A stretch of 64,000 nt of DNA from Turnera subulata (lineage: Eukaryota; Streptophyta; Magnoliopsida; Malpighiales; Passifloraceae). Both the position numbers and the translations under genes were made by a program. Position 1 is the stretch's first letter; each line of letters begins with the position of its first letter. Positions 34,756 through 45,340 of this stretch are shown here, one piece after another. The stretch is from contig JAKUCV010002146.1 in assembly GCA_028386065.3 (NCBI GenBank), positions 1 through 64,000 on the forward strand. The letters run 5' to 3'. Under the pieces are notes generated by a model, which was not told the DNA's origin, ran no database searches, and worked only from the letters and a program-made list of their open reading frames with translations.

Positions 34756-35151
34756 GACAAAGAAACGTACATAAACAGTGGAATGTTTGAAAAGGGGACG
34801 CCGTGTTCTAACACAAGCATCGAAGATCATTAGATCGAACAAAATCTATTACACGTCGAAATTCTCGAACTAACTATCGTTGGAGCTTTATGTCCAATAA
34901 AAAATCCTCAATAGTATCTTCCTTTTTTTTTTAGAATGAATTTTAGTTGGCAATCCCACTCATCATCTCTCTTTATTCCTTAACATCTCCTTTACAAATC
35001 ATGAAGAAATAGAATGGAATGGATCATTTTGGCCTAGGATGTTCTACTTATCTTTCTTGAGAAAATATGAGGTCCACGAGATGGTGGTGGAGGGAGGTAT
35101 ATGTTATGAAAAGATTTCATGCCAAGTAGACCATCGTGGATATTGTAATGA

Positions 35152-35480
35152 TATAGATTTATCAGGAAAAAATGGAAAAAATAAAATGAACGATAGAACT
35201 AAATGCCACTTGCATGCAAAATAAACCAGCCAAAGCAACTAACTAGAAAGAAAGTCAAGAATTTGATCGACCAAAAGGAAAGTCAAGATGCAGAGTTGCT
35301 AATTATCTTATTAATTATGTGTTTGGATTGGATCTTGTGACGATGGTAGTGATTTATCAGGCAGGAAAGGATGAAAATTAGATTGAACAATACAACTATT
35401 AGGCTAGGCCACGTGCATGCAAAGTAAACCAAACCCAACCAAACTGACTAGCAAAGTAAGGAAAGTCAAGATTTAGGTTT
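35152..35480. repeat. Second imperfect tandem duplication (~0.13-kb copies)
   Basis: About 35155-35292 and 35350-35475 share GATTTATCAGG, GAACnATAnAACTA, CATGCAAAnTAAACCA and GGAAAGTCAAGAT in the same order and orientation. It directly follows unit 2 of the larger duplication, so this spot seems prone to duplication. Confidence 0.7.
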
Positions 35481-35912
35481 GGCTAATTCCTTCATTATGT
35501 ACCCAGAGTCTCAACTTAGTAAACAAGTGTAATAAAAACAGATTCCCAGAAATGAAGAAAAACTAAAAGCACTATATTATGCCATGATACAAATTCTGGA
35601 TTAATGTTAATTAATATTCGTTAGATGACCTGACTAAAACCCCATCGCCCATTTGGAATGGATTAAATGGAACTCAACTAGCTTTCTTCTTCTTCTTTTT
35701 TTTTTTGAGGATGATTAAAGGTAGCAAAGTTGGATTTGGGTGATTAGGTGGTCCTTGAAAACATTTATAAAACTACCCAAAAGTAAACCCATACACAGAA
35801 GCTGCATTTATCAGATCCTTTAATCACTCTCTAATCCTTAATCTCTCTCTCTTATTAGTCTCCCTCCACCTCCACCACAGTCCATCACACTCTCATTCAC
35901 AACAACAAAGCC

Positions 35913-36020
35913 ATGAACTGTGCTCCCTCCCCTCTCTCTGTGTCTCAGTTTCAGCCCAACCCCACCACCACCACTCCTCTTCTCAACACTCAAAAGATTC
36001 TCTTTTGGCCTCTCCCTTAA
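35913..36020 (+). other. Upstream ORF 1 in RING-H2 leader (35 codons)
   Basis: ATG 35913 to TAA 36018-36020 encodes a short Pro/Thr-rich peptide, if the leader starts as far upstream as inferred. It might lower translation of the main frame; no conserved peptide is recognised. Confidence 0.35.
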
Positions 36021-36148
36021 ATATAAAAACACAGTCAAGTAATTAGTCCTTCCAGCACATGCAAAACCACCTACCCAAATCTTTCACATTCAGGAGAGAG
36101 ACTGACAGGCTGACAACACATCCATCCATCACATAATCTATAGCGGCC

Positions 36149-36247
36149 ATGAGTTCAAGATTGTGTCTTTCTGCTTTTGTCCTAACGGTAAAGAAGAATC
36201 ATGGGTCGTTCCAGTTATGTGAAAAGGTTGTCTGGGTTGGATGCTGA
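36149..36247 (+). other. Upstream ORF 2 in RING-H2 leader (32 codons)
   Basis: ATG 36149 in GCCATGA context to TGA 36245-36247. It overlaps upstream ORF 3 in another frame and ends about 105 bp before the main ATG. Confidence 0.35.
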
Positions 36248-36272
36248 TTTGAGTTCCTCAGTTGCTTCTTGA
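36201..36272 (+). other. Upstream ORF 3 in RING-H2 leader (23 codons)
   Basis: ATG 36201 in a favourable ATCATGGG context (G at +4) to TGA 36270-36272, 80 bp before the main ATG. Ribosomes using it would have to reinitiate for the RING protein. Confidence 0.35.
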
Positions 36273-36352
36273 GTCCTGTTTTGCTTGTTCCTTTTTTTTC
36301 TTTTTTTACTCTTAACCAAAAGGAAAGTAAAAAAAGAGAGGTGAGAAGAAAA

Positions 36353-38994
36353 ATGATGGCTTCAGGGATGAATTTGGTGATGACGGTGATTGGATTCGCT
36401 GTGAGCACCATGTTTATAGTATTTGTGTGCACCAGACTGGTTTGTGCTCGGATTCAGTTAAATGCATCAAGGCGTGCTTTTCCTATTGCTTCCAGATCTG
36501 ATCTTAGCATCGTAAGCACTTGCTTCCTAATAAGCTACTCTGTATTAACGAGTTTGTGGAAATTGAGATGGGTTTTTATTGTTATTGTGGTTCTCTAATT
36601 GTATGGATGGGATTGCTTGGAGCTGTTTTTAGTTCTATTTCCTTCTATTGGTGGAAGCTGCGTTATCCAGAAATCAAACATAGTCAAAGTTTGAGTCTTT
36701 TTATTTCTTTATTTTATGGAGTGATTGCCACTAGCCAGCAGGAGCTTGACTATTGACATGTGTGACTTGTGTATAACAGTTGGAGCGAGGTCTACATGGT
36801 CTTGAGCCCGTTGTTGTATCAAATTTTCCAACAAAGAAGTACAATGACGAGCTCTTCTCGGCTGCAGAAGATGCACAGTACGTTTTCCAACCCCCCCCCC
36901 CACAACATCTTACCTCTTTGAGTGCATTCTGATATTGTCTGGAGTGAGTTTCAGTGATGGGCTCTATCTGTAAAAGCGTTTGGATATTATTTCTCTGTTC
37001 TGCTAATGGCCAGGGGTCCTCACTTTGACTTGTCTGCAAAATGAATAGCCTTTACTTTTTCTTCACATGATACGGCCTTTTTATGTTATTTTTTATTTTT
37101 TTTCTTCTTCTTTATAGAATTAAGCAGACACGATTGTTTATAGATACTTAATCAGCTGATGTCCTTATTTGAGTTGCGGCTAGCAAACCGTGCTGCTTTG
37201 AATTTCGTGAATTGGATCAATCTCCTGTTCTAGTTATAGGTTCTGTTAGGAAAAAAAAATTGCAATCTTCAGTCAACACAAAAATTGTTGCTTGTCGGCA
37301 ACTAGGCCCTTTTTGTTTTTGGCTTCGGGCACCGTAGCAGACAGTTGCAGAGGATTAATGTTTGAACGCTTGATAGCCTTAGTTGATGCAAAGTTTCATG
37401 TTATGGGATAATTTATGGAAGCTTAAATTATGAACACTTTCCCCAGCTTTTCGAATATGTCTGGCAATTATCTATCTGTAAGATTATCTGGTTACTGAAA
37501 ACTAGGTAGTGGGAACTGAACATGGGCCACCCCTGAGTATAATGTTTCACTGTACTTTGAAGGAATTCTCTTGCTTTACAAGGTTGTCTACAAGTAGCCG
37601 AATCTTATGTGAGATGGAATAGCCTGTGTCCTTGGACTTTCCTAAAATTTTGTGTTCATTATCTCTTCCATCCTCATAAGTTAAAAACATTCTTCTCACT
37701 GAGATGGTTCGTTGGAAATAATTTTTTGGAATGAGATAGGGATGATTTCACATCTAAGGTGTGAAGATGATGAGCGGAGATAATTTTGTGTTGCTTTGTG
37801 TTGACCACGTTGGCAATCTCAATTTGTTCTCAATCCTTTTGTTTCAAGCCTCTGTCTTTCAAGACTAGATATGAAGCATTAGGATAGGTCTAGGTGCAGT
37901 ATCATTTTAGTGGAACATTTGTACAGGAGAGTGTGGAAGAGGTCTTCTTGCATATTTAGATGAGGATAGGGAACTTCGAGGAGGAGGATGCAATAAGTAG
38001 GGAGTTTGTTCATGTCGGCCAGCCAGTGGAAGTGGTGAGAATTTAATGATCGGAATTATCAGATGCTATTGATTTAAAGAGCACTAGACTTCGAAGTTTT
38101 CTTTGAACTATGATCTTACCTTTTCCAGTATCTCGGCCTTCTTCTGTCCACTGAATTTGCTTTCTACCTATCAGTTATTGGAAAATCAACAGTTATTTAT
38201 CTACCACTTGTGTTGCTTATCCTCTGTTGTTCCTTAACATTTCTGCCTGTATAAACAGGAAGAAATCTATTCATCATTGTTTATTCATGATCATTGCTCC
38301 AGCTGCGTTTGTTTTTTCTTTCATCGTAGTCCTCTTTGTACTTCATTATATATAGGGAGGTTTATGTATCTCCGTTTTTCCAATGTTTGTTTCAAGTCCT
38401 TTTCTAATCAGTTATGTTCTTCCTTTCCTTCGGGGGAGTTGCCTTGGCATATGAAAGCATTCATGCTATGTAATTGGAGTTTTGCTTGTTCATCAGCATA
38501 GATTGTTATTCTGCTTATATTTTCAAATCCCCAGCGTCTGAAGTTGTTAGTCCTTTTTTGCCAGGTGCACTGTTTGCCTTGCAGAATACCATAGTGAAGA
38601 TATCTTGCGTATACTTCCATACTGTGGACACTCTTTCCATGTAACCTGTATAGACATATGGCTGCAACAGCATTCCACTTGTCCTGTTTGTCGGATTTCA
38701 TTGCGCGAATTTCCGGAGAAAAAACGAAAGATGCAGCCATTGTTCAGTTCAGCTATCCGCTCCAATTATGTCACAGAGGCATTTGAATCACATTCTTATA
38801 ACTGCTTGTTGACTGAGCATGGGCTTGCTTCAAGAAACCATGACAGTCATGGAATAAACTCCATTCAAGAGAGTCACTGTGCATCTGAGGGTGATGGAAC
38901 AGAAGCTGGGGACAATTTGCGCCCCTTAACCGAGGACAAGCAGGTCATAAAAGAGAGTGGAAACAAGCATGTTGAAAGCCCATCAGCTGCCTGA
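36353..38994 (+). CDS. Membrane-anchored RING-H2 E3 ubiquitin ligase, ATL-type
   Basis: Exons 36353-36511, 36780-36877 and 38565-38994 join in frame into 228 residues. A single hydrophobic span lies near residues 8-31 ([20 protein letters not shown]). [12 protein letters not shown] block resembles the GLD motif of ATL proteins. The RING-H2 finger follows at residues 87-128: Cys87, Cys90, Cys106, His108, His111, Cys114, Cys125, Cys128, with Trp118 where E2-binding Trp is expected. The C-terminal 100 residues are Ser/His/Glu-rich and unstructured. It should pass ubiquitin from an E2 enzyme to membrane-linked targets; targets are unknown. Intron 2 is long (about 1.7 kb), with a 12-13 C run near its start. 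The leader contains upstream ORFs. Confidence 0.9.
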
Positions 38995-40526
38995 AACCTC
39001 TACCTTTTTAGAAATCTAAACTGGCATTCATATAGAGGTCCTACTTTGCAGATCCAATATGGTACACAAAGTGAAATTGAAGTTGGAAATTCATAGGAAG
39101 CTCATTCAATTTCACTTGTGGCCTACTGTAAATATTTCAGAAGTTGAATTACCTCTTCGCATTCCCCTTATCAAGAGTGGCTGCTTTTTGGGAAGTTTTG
39201 CTCGTTTTGGTTTTGAAACAACAATCAGTTCATGACTGCTTGAACTTGAATGAGGCAGCATAGTCTCTTTTCCTGTCTCTGTAGACAACTGCATGCAACT
39301 CCCATGTGGATTGTCTTTGCCCCTATGTAGAACGCCCTCTTACTGGATCACCACATGGAGCAGCTCTGGGTGGGGGCGTGCAAAAGTTATAAAATTTTTT
39401 GGTGGGGATTGAAAATTTGCCATTGTTGTATTATTGTATAAAGATCTCTAGCTTCAGGCATTACAATATTCCTAGATACTTTCTAAAGCAGGAAGGTGTG
39501 TGCAAATGTAGCCAAGATAGCAGATTCGACCAAATCGTTTGTTTTCTTGCTTTACGGTACTTTCTGCCCGTGTTTGTTTTTGCTTATATGTTCCTTTTCA
39601 TTTCCTCATAAGTTACACTACCTGTCTTCACACAAGTAGCACTGCATATTGTGTTCTTTATTTTTTGCCACTTTCTGTGTCCCCTCATCATCATCAAAAG
39701 TGAAATTGTAAGTTGGCCACACTACTGTGCCGGATAAGCTCCAATTGATGAGGACTAATCTTTTCTCCATTGTTCACTTATACTTGGAAAGCATCATCAT
39801 TGAAGGCCCCCTGCTGTCTCATCTATTCTTCACTGAGTTAGGTATTAGATATTTTGGAAGGGATGCCTTAAAAGGGAAAAAAAAGTGGTCCAGTTGGTAT
39901 CCTTTTTCTCATGAAAATGAGTGTGTGATTCCTTTTATGTCGTTTATCCAAAACATAGATCATGACTTGCTTGAAAGAAAGTGCCTGGTACTCATGGTTT
40001 CCATCATCAGAAAGATATTTCTGCCTATAGAATATGCAATCATATGGAAAATAAGGAGCCTGTTTAATGTCTAAGAAGTCTCAAAAGAATGTGCATTTTG
40101 TTTATTTATTTGTTTGTGTTTTGGTTTTAACAAGCAAGTTTCAGGATCCACCCGTCATGAACTGATTAATTCTAGTGAGAAGTAAAAAGTATCACAATCC
40201 TGTTGATAAATTATTCTTATTAGAAAATTAAGATTCTCTTTCATCCATGAAATGCAATTTCCTTGTGATTGTGCCAAGATTCATGCTCATCCTGAGACAA
40301 TCTTCTTTTTTTTAACTCTTTTTTTTTTTTAATATTGATGAGAATCATGTGTTATTCTATATACAAATTGAACTCGAGACATTAGATTAAGAAATTCCAA
40401 TCTGTCACATCTCAGAAATAATGTTCCTCGTATTCTTTCCCGTCTTCCAAGGAAATTATATCAGGACAAATTTTCTTTCTTTCTGGATATTTTCCAACAT
40501 CATTTTAGTTACTACTCAAAAACACA
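38995..40526. other. Intergenic spacer after the RING-H2 gene
   Basis: The first few hundred bases are probably 3' UTR. A frame at 39727-40074 is open but shows no recognisable protein. Nothing else is supported. Confidence 0.45.
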
Positions 40527-41074
40527 TGGCTTAATATCTCTTTTAGCCCTTTAGTTTGGTAACCACTTTGATTTTAGCCACCTAATTTTAAATTTTTTGT
40601 TTTTGCACCATAGTTTGGCAATAATTAGGTATTTTCATCCACCAACCCATCCCAAGAGGTAAAATTATTGACTGTGTAGGTTGCCTAACAGATATTAACT
40701 CCTTATTTGGTAATTTTCTTTCCTACAAAATCATCCCAAGCCGAACTGCCCGAACAAAAAACTGATTTATGACCTGATATAGAACCCAAAAATAAAAATC
40801 AAGAAGGAAACAAAAATCGGTTTATATCGGGTCATAAATCGGTTTTTGTTCTGGCGGTTTAGTTTTGGGGTGATTTTATAGGAAAGAAAATACCAAATAA
40901 GAAGTTAACATGTGTCAGGCAACCTACACGTCAATAATTTTACCTGTTGAGATAGACTGGTGGGTGAAAATACCTAATCATTGCCAAACTAAGGTACAAA
41001 ATCAAAAAATTAAAAACTTAGTGGCTAAAATCAAAATGATTGCCAAACTAGGAGGCAAAAGAGATATTAAGCCA
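40527..41074. mobile_element. Hairpin (foldback) MITE, 548 bp
   Basis: The left end TGGCTTAATATCTCTTTT is the inverse of the right end AAAAGAGATATTAAGCCA, and pairing continues almost to the middle: for example TTTGGTAACCACTTTGATTT against AAATCAAAATGATTGCCAAA, and GGTTGCCTAACA against TGTCAGGCAACC. The arms are about 250 bp each with a small AT-rich loop near 40785-40812. No transposase is encoded. The flanks are A-rich and no clean target duplication could be called, so the superfamily is open; long inverted arms would fit a Mutator-like foldback element. Confidence 0.85.
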
Positions 41075-41677
41075 AAAAAGCAAAAAAGGGGGATTTGATC
41101 AACTCGAAAAACCCGTCCCGAGTTTGGGTAAAACCGAAAAAACAAAAAAACCCAGACATAACTAGCCGGACAACTAATCAACAAGAACCGAAAAGCCTTT
41201 TGGACCAGCCTGGCCTCCGAGTCCCAATTAACCCAGTTGAACCGGCCGGGCCGGTCCAATTTTAACAACCATGTATCGAGGTCTTCTCTATCTTGTTCTC
41301 AGTTACGGTTAGAACCGTAACACAACTTCTGCCCCACAATCCCAAATTCCATCTATTCGTTAGTTCTTTTGTTTTAGTTGCGCGCACAATACAAATAGAA
41401 GTGGGATGAATAAAGAATAAAGAAAAGTGTGCTATTAAAAGAGTAAAAGAGTGAAAGTAAATACACAACATTATTGGGTAAAATGCATTTTTTTTTTATC
41501 ACGATTTTCATCCTGCAGACATAGTGGTGCCACATTTTGCATCGTAGTATAATGTAACTGGTGTGAATGGTGACACCTTAAAGACCGAGTCCCACCCGCC
41601 CATGGCAGATCCATGAAACCCGGATTGTGTGAAAATGTGACCCGTTCTTGTACTGAACGGGTCGCCAACCAAGTTTA

Positions 41678-41691
41678 GCATAAAAAAAAAA
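41678..41691 (+). mobile_element. Candidate micro-retroinsertion (14 bp)
   Basis: GCAT plus an A-run between two CAAGTTTA copies (41670-41677 and 41692-41699). The duplication is only 8 bp, so chance or slippage remains possible. Confidence 0.4.
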
Positions 41692-42300
41692 CAAGTTTAA
41701 GGTGCCAAACACCTCCCATTATCGTTCTTCACCAGTTGGTCTGAAAGTAAAACACCAAATGATGTATGTATTAATAATACAATCATTATCCTCCTGCTTG
41801 CCTCCTTTCCCTTGGAAAATCCTCTTGTTCTTCTCGACAACCATGTTTGGAGATATGGAGCAGGTGAGGTGTTGGGGGCTTTTATGAAATCAGCAGTATC
41901 AGAAGAAGCAAAGATCGATGTAGCTAATTTGTTGCTCAAAAATATATATACAATCATTGGCGAAAAAAAGCAAGCATATCAATGCCGGAAAATGCAGTTT
42001 TAAATGCTTAACATAACGGATGAGTAATTAGTAATTATACGCTTAACCATTTCTTACAAGTGAATAACTGACCAAACGACATTAATTAGAACACCATGCG
42101 CCGTTGGAAATGATGCAACATTTCACTTCAGCACCAAATTCGCCGAGACAGAAACAGACGCTACTACATCTTTTGTAGGATTACCACACAAAAAAAAAGA
42201 AAGTTTAATTGGAAAAACGAAAAAAAAAAAAACACTTGAACAAATCCGTTAATACATATCAAAACTTTCCCCAGTCCAGTTTCATAAGTTCACAGTAGAT

Positions 42301-42317
42301 TAGCATCAAAAAAAAAA
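42301..42317 (+). mobile_element. Micro-retroinsertion (17-19 bp, LINE-like tail)
   Basis: TAGCATC plus an A-run lies between AAGTTCACAGTAGAT (42286-42300) and AAGTTCACTGTAGAT (42318-42332), a 15-bp duplication with one mismatch. The GCATCAAA end resembles the tails TCATCAAA at 14968 and 59523. Confidence 0.65.
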
Positions 42318-42354
42318 AAGTTCACTGTAGATACTGCATTCTATCTTGAAACTG

Positions 42355-43998
42355 TTAAACTTGACGCCGCATTAGCTTGTCAATTTCAATCCGCAAGTCA
42401 CTATTTTCAATATCCAGACTCTGCAATTCAAGATTTTCAAGCTCCTGCATCCTCTCAATCTCCTGAGCTAGAAGATTGTTATTGTTGTCTGACTCTATCA
42501 ACCGAGCCTCCAATTCACGAATCCTACCATAAAGATCAGCTCGATATTCATTTAAGTTTGGTCCCCTAGCTTTCATCTCCATTTCCCGTCGTTCCAAAGC
42601 ACGTCTTCTCCCGGTTAAAACCTCATAGATCTGGTCTTGGGCGGTTCCAGTTGCAACATAGTAATTAGGTACCGGACTTTGAGTTTGAGGTAGTGCTGGC
42701 GGAAGCTGTCCTCCAAAGTGAGGTACCAAACAATTCTTGATTCTCTTCAATTGCCACTCTTTGTAACCATTGACGGCCTTATCAGATGGCTGAAGTCTCT
42801 CTAAGTAATAGGGCTCTCTCCATGCTAATTTTACCCTCTGGAATTCTTCAGCATAACTGTTTTGGCCACTCGGATATACGAAGTAAAAACTATCTAATCC
42901 ATGAGTTCTTGGAATATACTGCTTATGCCCTAGCTGTCGTAAAACTAGTGCTGGGGCATAACCAATAATACCACGAATGCCTGCAAGAGGAACCCAAGAA
43001 TACTGGCCGCAACTAATTAAGCATCTATCACAGTTCATCCACCGTGCTTTCCAATCAAACCTACAAGATTGAAGCTCTTGAAATAAGTTTTCCCAAATAT
43101 CACTATCTTCCATATATTTTCCAGTCTTTGTTTGGCAAAACCCTTCATGATTCCCATCTCCTTATGCCGTGTAATATCAAAAATCCCAATTCCTTGAAAG
43201 ACATGACTCACCATCCAGATAAAAAGTAACTCAACACAGCAATGAAGAGAAGCAGGAGGATTTTGTCGGCACCTATTAAGCGATAGGAAGGTGTCAGCAA
43301 GAATTGTAACAACTGGGTTGGCATCAAGGTTATCAACTTCATAAAATGCCCCTACTGCTGCGATGTCAATAACATTAGGAAGTCTTGGGAAGACTACCAA
43401 CCCAAATAGAGCTACACCAAAGAATTTAAGTCTATATGTAGGGTCAACTCTATTATGTAGAAATTCCTTCCAAGCATTCCAGCTCCAACCCCTTCTATCC
43501 CTGGAAAATTGATTTCCAACTCGAAAACTAGGAAACAAGAATTCTACTTTGTCCATCATGTCACCTTGAGGGTCATGTAAATATGGGGTATAAGGAGTAG
43601 TGGGGAATCCTAGTAAACGCTGGTATTCCTCTATGGTGGGAGTCATGTCCACTTGTCCAAAGGTAAAACACCTATAGGTGGGATCCCAGTACTCCACCAT
43701 CTTCCCAACACAAGCCCGAGGTTGGATTGATATAAATCAAGTCGACCAAATCTCCATATTTGCCTCTAAATTGCCTCTGCTCTTCATGCGAAAATTGCTC
43801 CCAATAACTTATCAACTCAGTACGATCAAAATTTGACCATTTTAGAGATACCTGATGAGGCAAAGTACACCTAAAATCTGTCTTCAGGGCATCTCCCTCT
43901 TTCTCTTGTAGTTCAGCAATCTTAAGGTGGATATGTGAGCGCTCGTCATGAATGCGAATTAGATCATCCTCGGACTCATAGTGACTTGAACTTGCCAT
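42355..43998 (-). pseudogene. DUF7745-type (plant mobile domain-like) gene, frameshifted
   Basis: Read from ATG 43998 the protein has an N-terminal block (MASSSHYESEDDL, then LISYWEQFSHEEQRQFRGKY), a DUF7745-like core (YWDPTYRCFTFGQVDMTPT, EEYQRLLGFP, LKFFGVALFGLVVFPRLPNV), a second core part (ARWMNCDRCLISCGQYSWVP, LRQLGHKQYIPR) and a C-terminal coiled coil. These parts lie in two frames: a shift near 43700-43740 and a reverse shift near 43140-43150 in a GGGTTTT run restore the original phase. Together they imply about 545 codons. Such genes are highly copied in plant genomes, often with transposons, and their function is unknown. Sequencing error at two homopolymer-like sites is the main alternative to a true pseudogene. 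Confidence 0.75.
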
Positions 43999-44976
43999 GA
44001 TGTATGTCTGTCGGATTTGGATTCGATGCAAATGATGGTGAGTACCTACAATGGGACAAAAAACGAGGAGATTAACATAATTAAACAAATTGACCAAATT
44101 TCGCTACCTGAGACAAAAAAAGATTGCCAAATTAAAGCTTAGTGACTCTATTTGCCAAATGAAATGGGGATGCGACAGGGGGGGGCAAATCAAACATATT
44201 TCAACCAATCTAGCAACCGAATCCAGTATAACAGTACGGCGGCCGACAAAGTAAGATATTTCAGACAAAACTTCAAACTCAGAAAAAAACAGACAGATAG
44301 AAGAACAAAAATATACAAAAACAAAACATCCATTTTTGCAGGAAAAAAATATATATATACACATGGAGGGAGCCATAACAGTGAAGAATGAAACTATTTA
44401 AACCAAAAAGAAAAGAAGAAATGAAGAAGGGAAGGAAGCATTTACCCACCGACCTACCCGAAGACGAAGAAGAAGAAACCACAAAAGAGTAAAAACGTAG
44501 AGGAAATTCTTCTGCCTCCCTAGTCCCCTACTTATTACAATTAGGGAGAGAGGACACTCCACTCGAAGGGCACTTCTTTTTCTCTCTTTTGATTTGGGGT
44601 TTCACTGTTTCAGTGAGGCCGGTAGTAGTGAAGTGTAAAGGATTTATGAGAGATAATAATACTACTTAATTAATATAGATACGTTAAAAAATGTAAAAAC
44701 TTTCAAAATAGAGTGAGTTAAAAAAAGGTAAAAGAAGAAAAACAGACTGAGAAAGTGGAGAGACAGCACAGGAGACTGATCAGTACACACTCTCTCTCTC
44801 TGTGCTCGGAAAGGAGAAACAGTAAAACACACAAAACAGAACAAAACAAAACCCAAAAAAAGCACACAAAGCGTAATTATTATATAAAGTGGGAAGAAGG
44901 GCTTTTCTGGTCCAAAACCTTTATAAAGTGTCAATCAAGTCCTAAACATTACGAATATATATATCAAGTGAATTTT

Positions 44977-44987
44977 TTTTTTATGCA
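44977..44987 (-). mobile_element. Micro-retroinsertion (11 bp, minus strand)
   Basis: TTTTTTATGCA, i.e. TGCAT plus As on the minus strand, between two perfect copies of ATCAAGTGAATTTT (44963-44976 and 44988-45001). Confidence 0.65.
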
Positions 44988-45040
44988 ATCAAGTGAATTT
45001 TGGTTCAAATTAAACTACATATTTTTGGTCAAATCATACG

Positions 45041-45340
45041 ACATGTCAAATTAGTATTCTAATAATTCTATTTTTTTATTTTTTTGCTCATTTTCATTTC
45101 TAAAAATTAATTTTCAGAATTTATAATTTTTAAAAGTCTAAAAAACATGACAAATTAGTGTCTTAATAATTTTTAAATTTTTTCTTATTTTTTTAGTTTA
45201 TTTCTTAATTTATAATTTTAAATTCTAAAAACATGTCAAATTATTAGTCCGTAATTTTTAAATAAATTTTCACAAATTTTCTTCTCATTTCTATTTTTAG
45301 AAAAAAAATTCTGCTTTAATTTAAAATTCTAAAAGCATAT
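45041..45340. repeat. Imperfect AT-rich tandem repeat, 86-104 bp units
   Basis: Units begin at 45041, 45145, 45231 and, degenerate, 45335, each with ACATGTCAAATTAGT or a close variant, and share TTTATAATTTTAAAxTCTAAAA before the next unit. The spacing of 104, 86 and 104 bp is irregular through small indels. Confidence 0.7.

Larger units (their letters stand above)
34338..35151. repeat. Tandem duplication, unit 2 (~0.8 kb)
   Basis: The second copy starts 730 bp after the first; by its right end the offset has grown to 847 bp, mainly through two insertions with short flanking duplications (34598-34659 and 34734-34755) plus a longer stretch between ACATGC and ACGAGATGTA. The copies differ by scattered substitutions, so the duplication is not very recent. 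Confidence 0.9.
35481..36352. other. 5' flank and leader of the RING-H2 gene
   Basis: A TTATAAAAC element near 35767 and the CT-rich sequence after about 35820 suggest transcription starts near 35800, giving a leader of around 550 nt. It carries three upstream ORFs, listed separately. Confidence 0.4.
41075..42354. other. Intergenic spacer with two micro-insertions
   Basis: A patch at 41090-41270 with AACCGGCCGGGCCGGTCC-type sequence looks repetitive. Two short A-tailed insertions are listed separately (41678-41691 and 42301-42317). No gene is supported. Confidence 0.45.

Noticed and set aside
39727..40074. 115-codon open frame after the RING-H2 gene
   Set aside because: No protein-like conservation signal or domain; start is not an ATG in good context.
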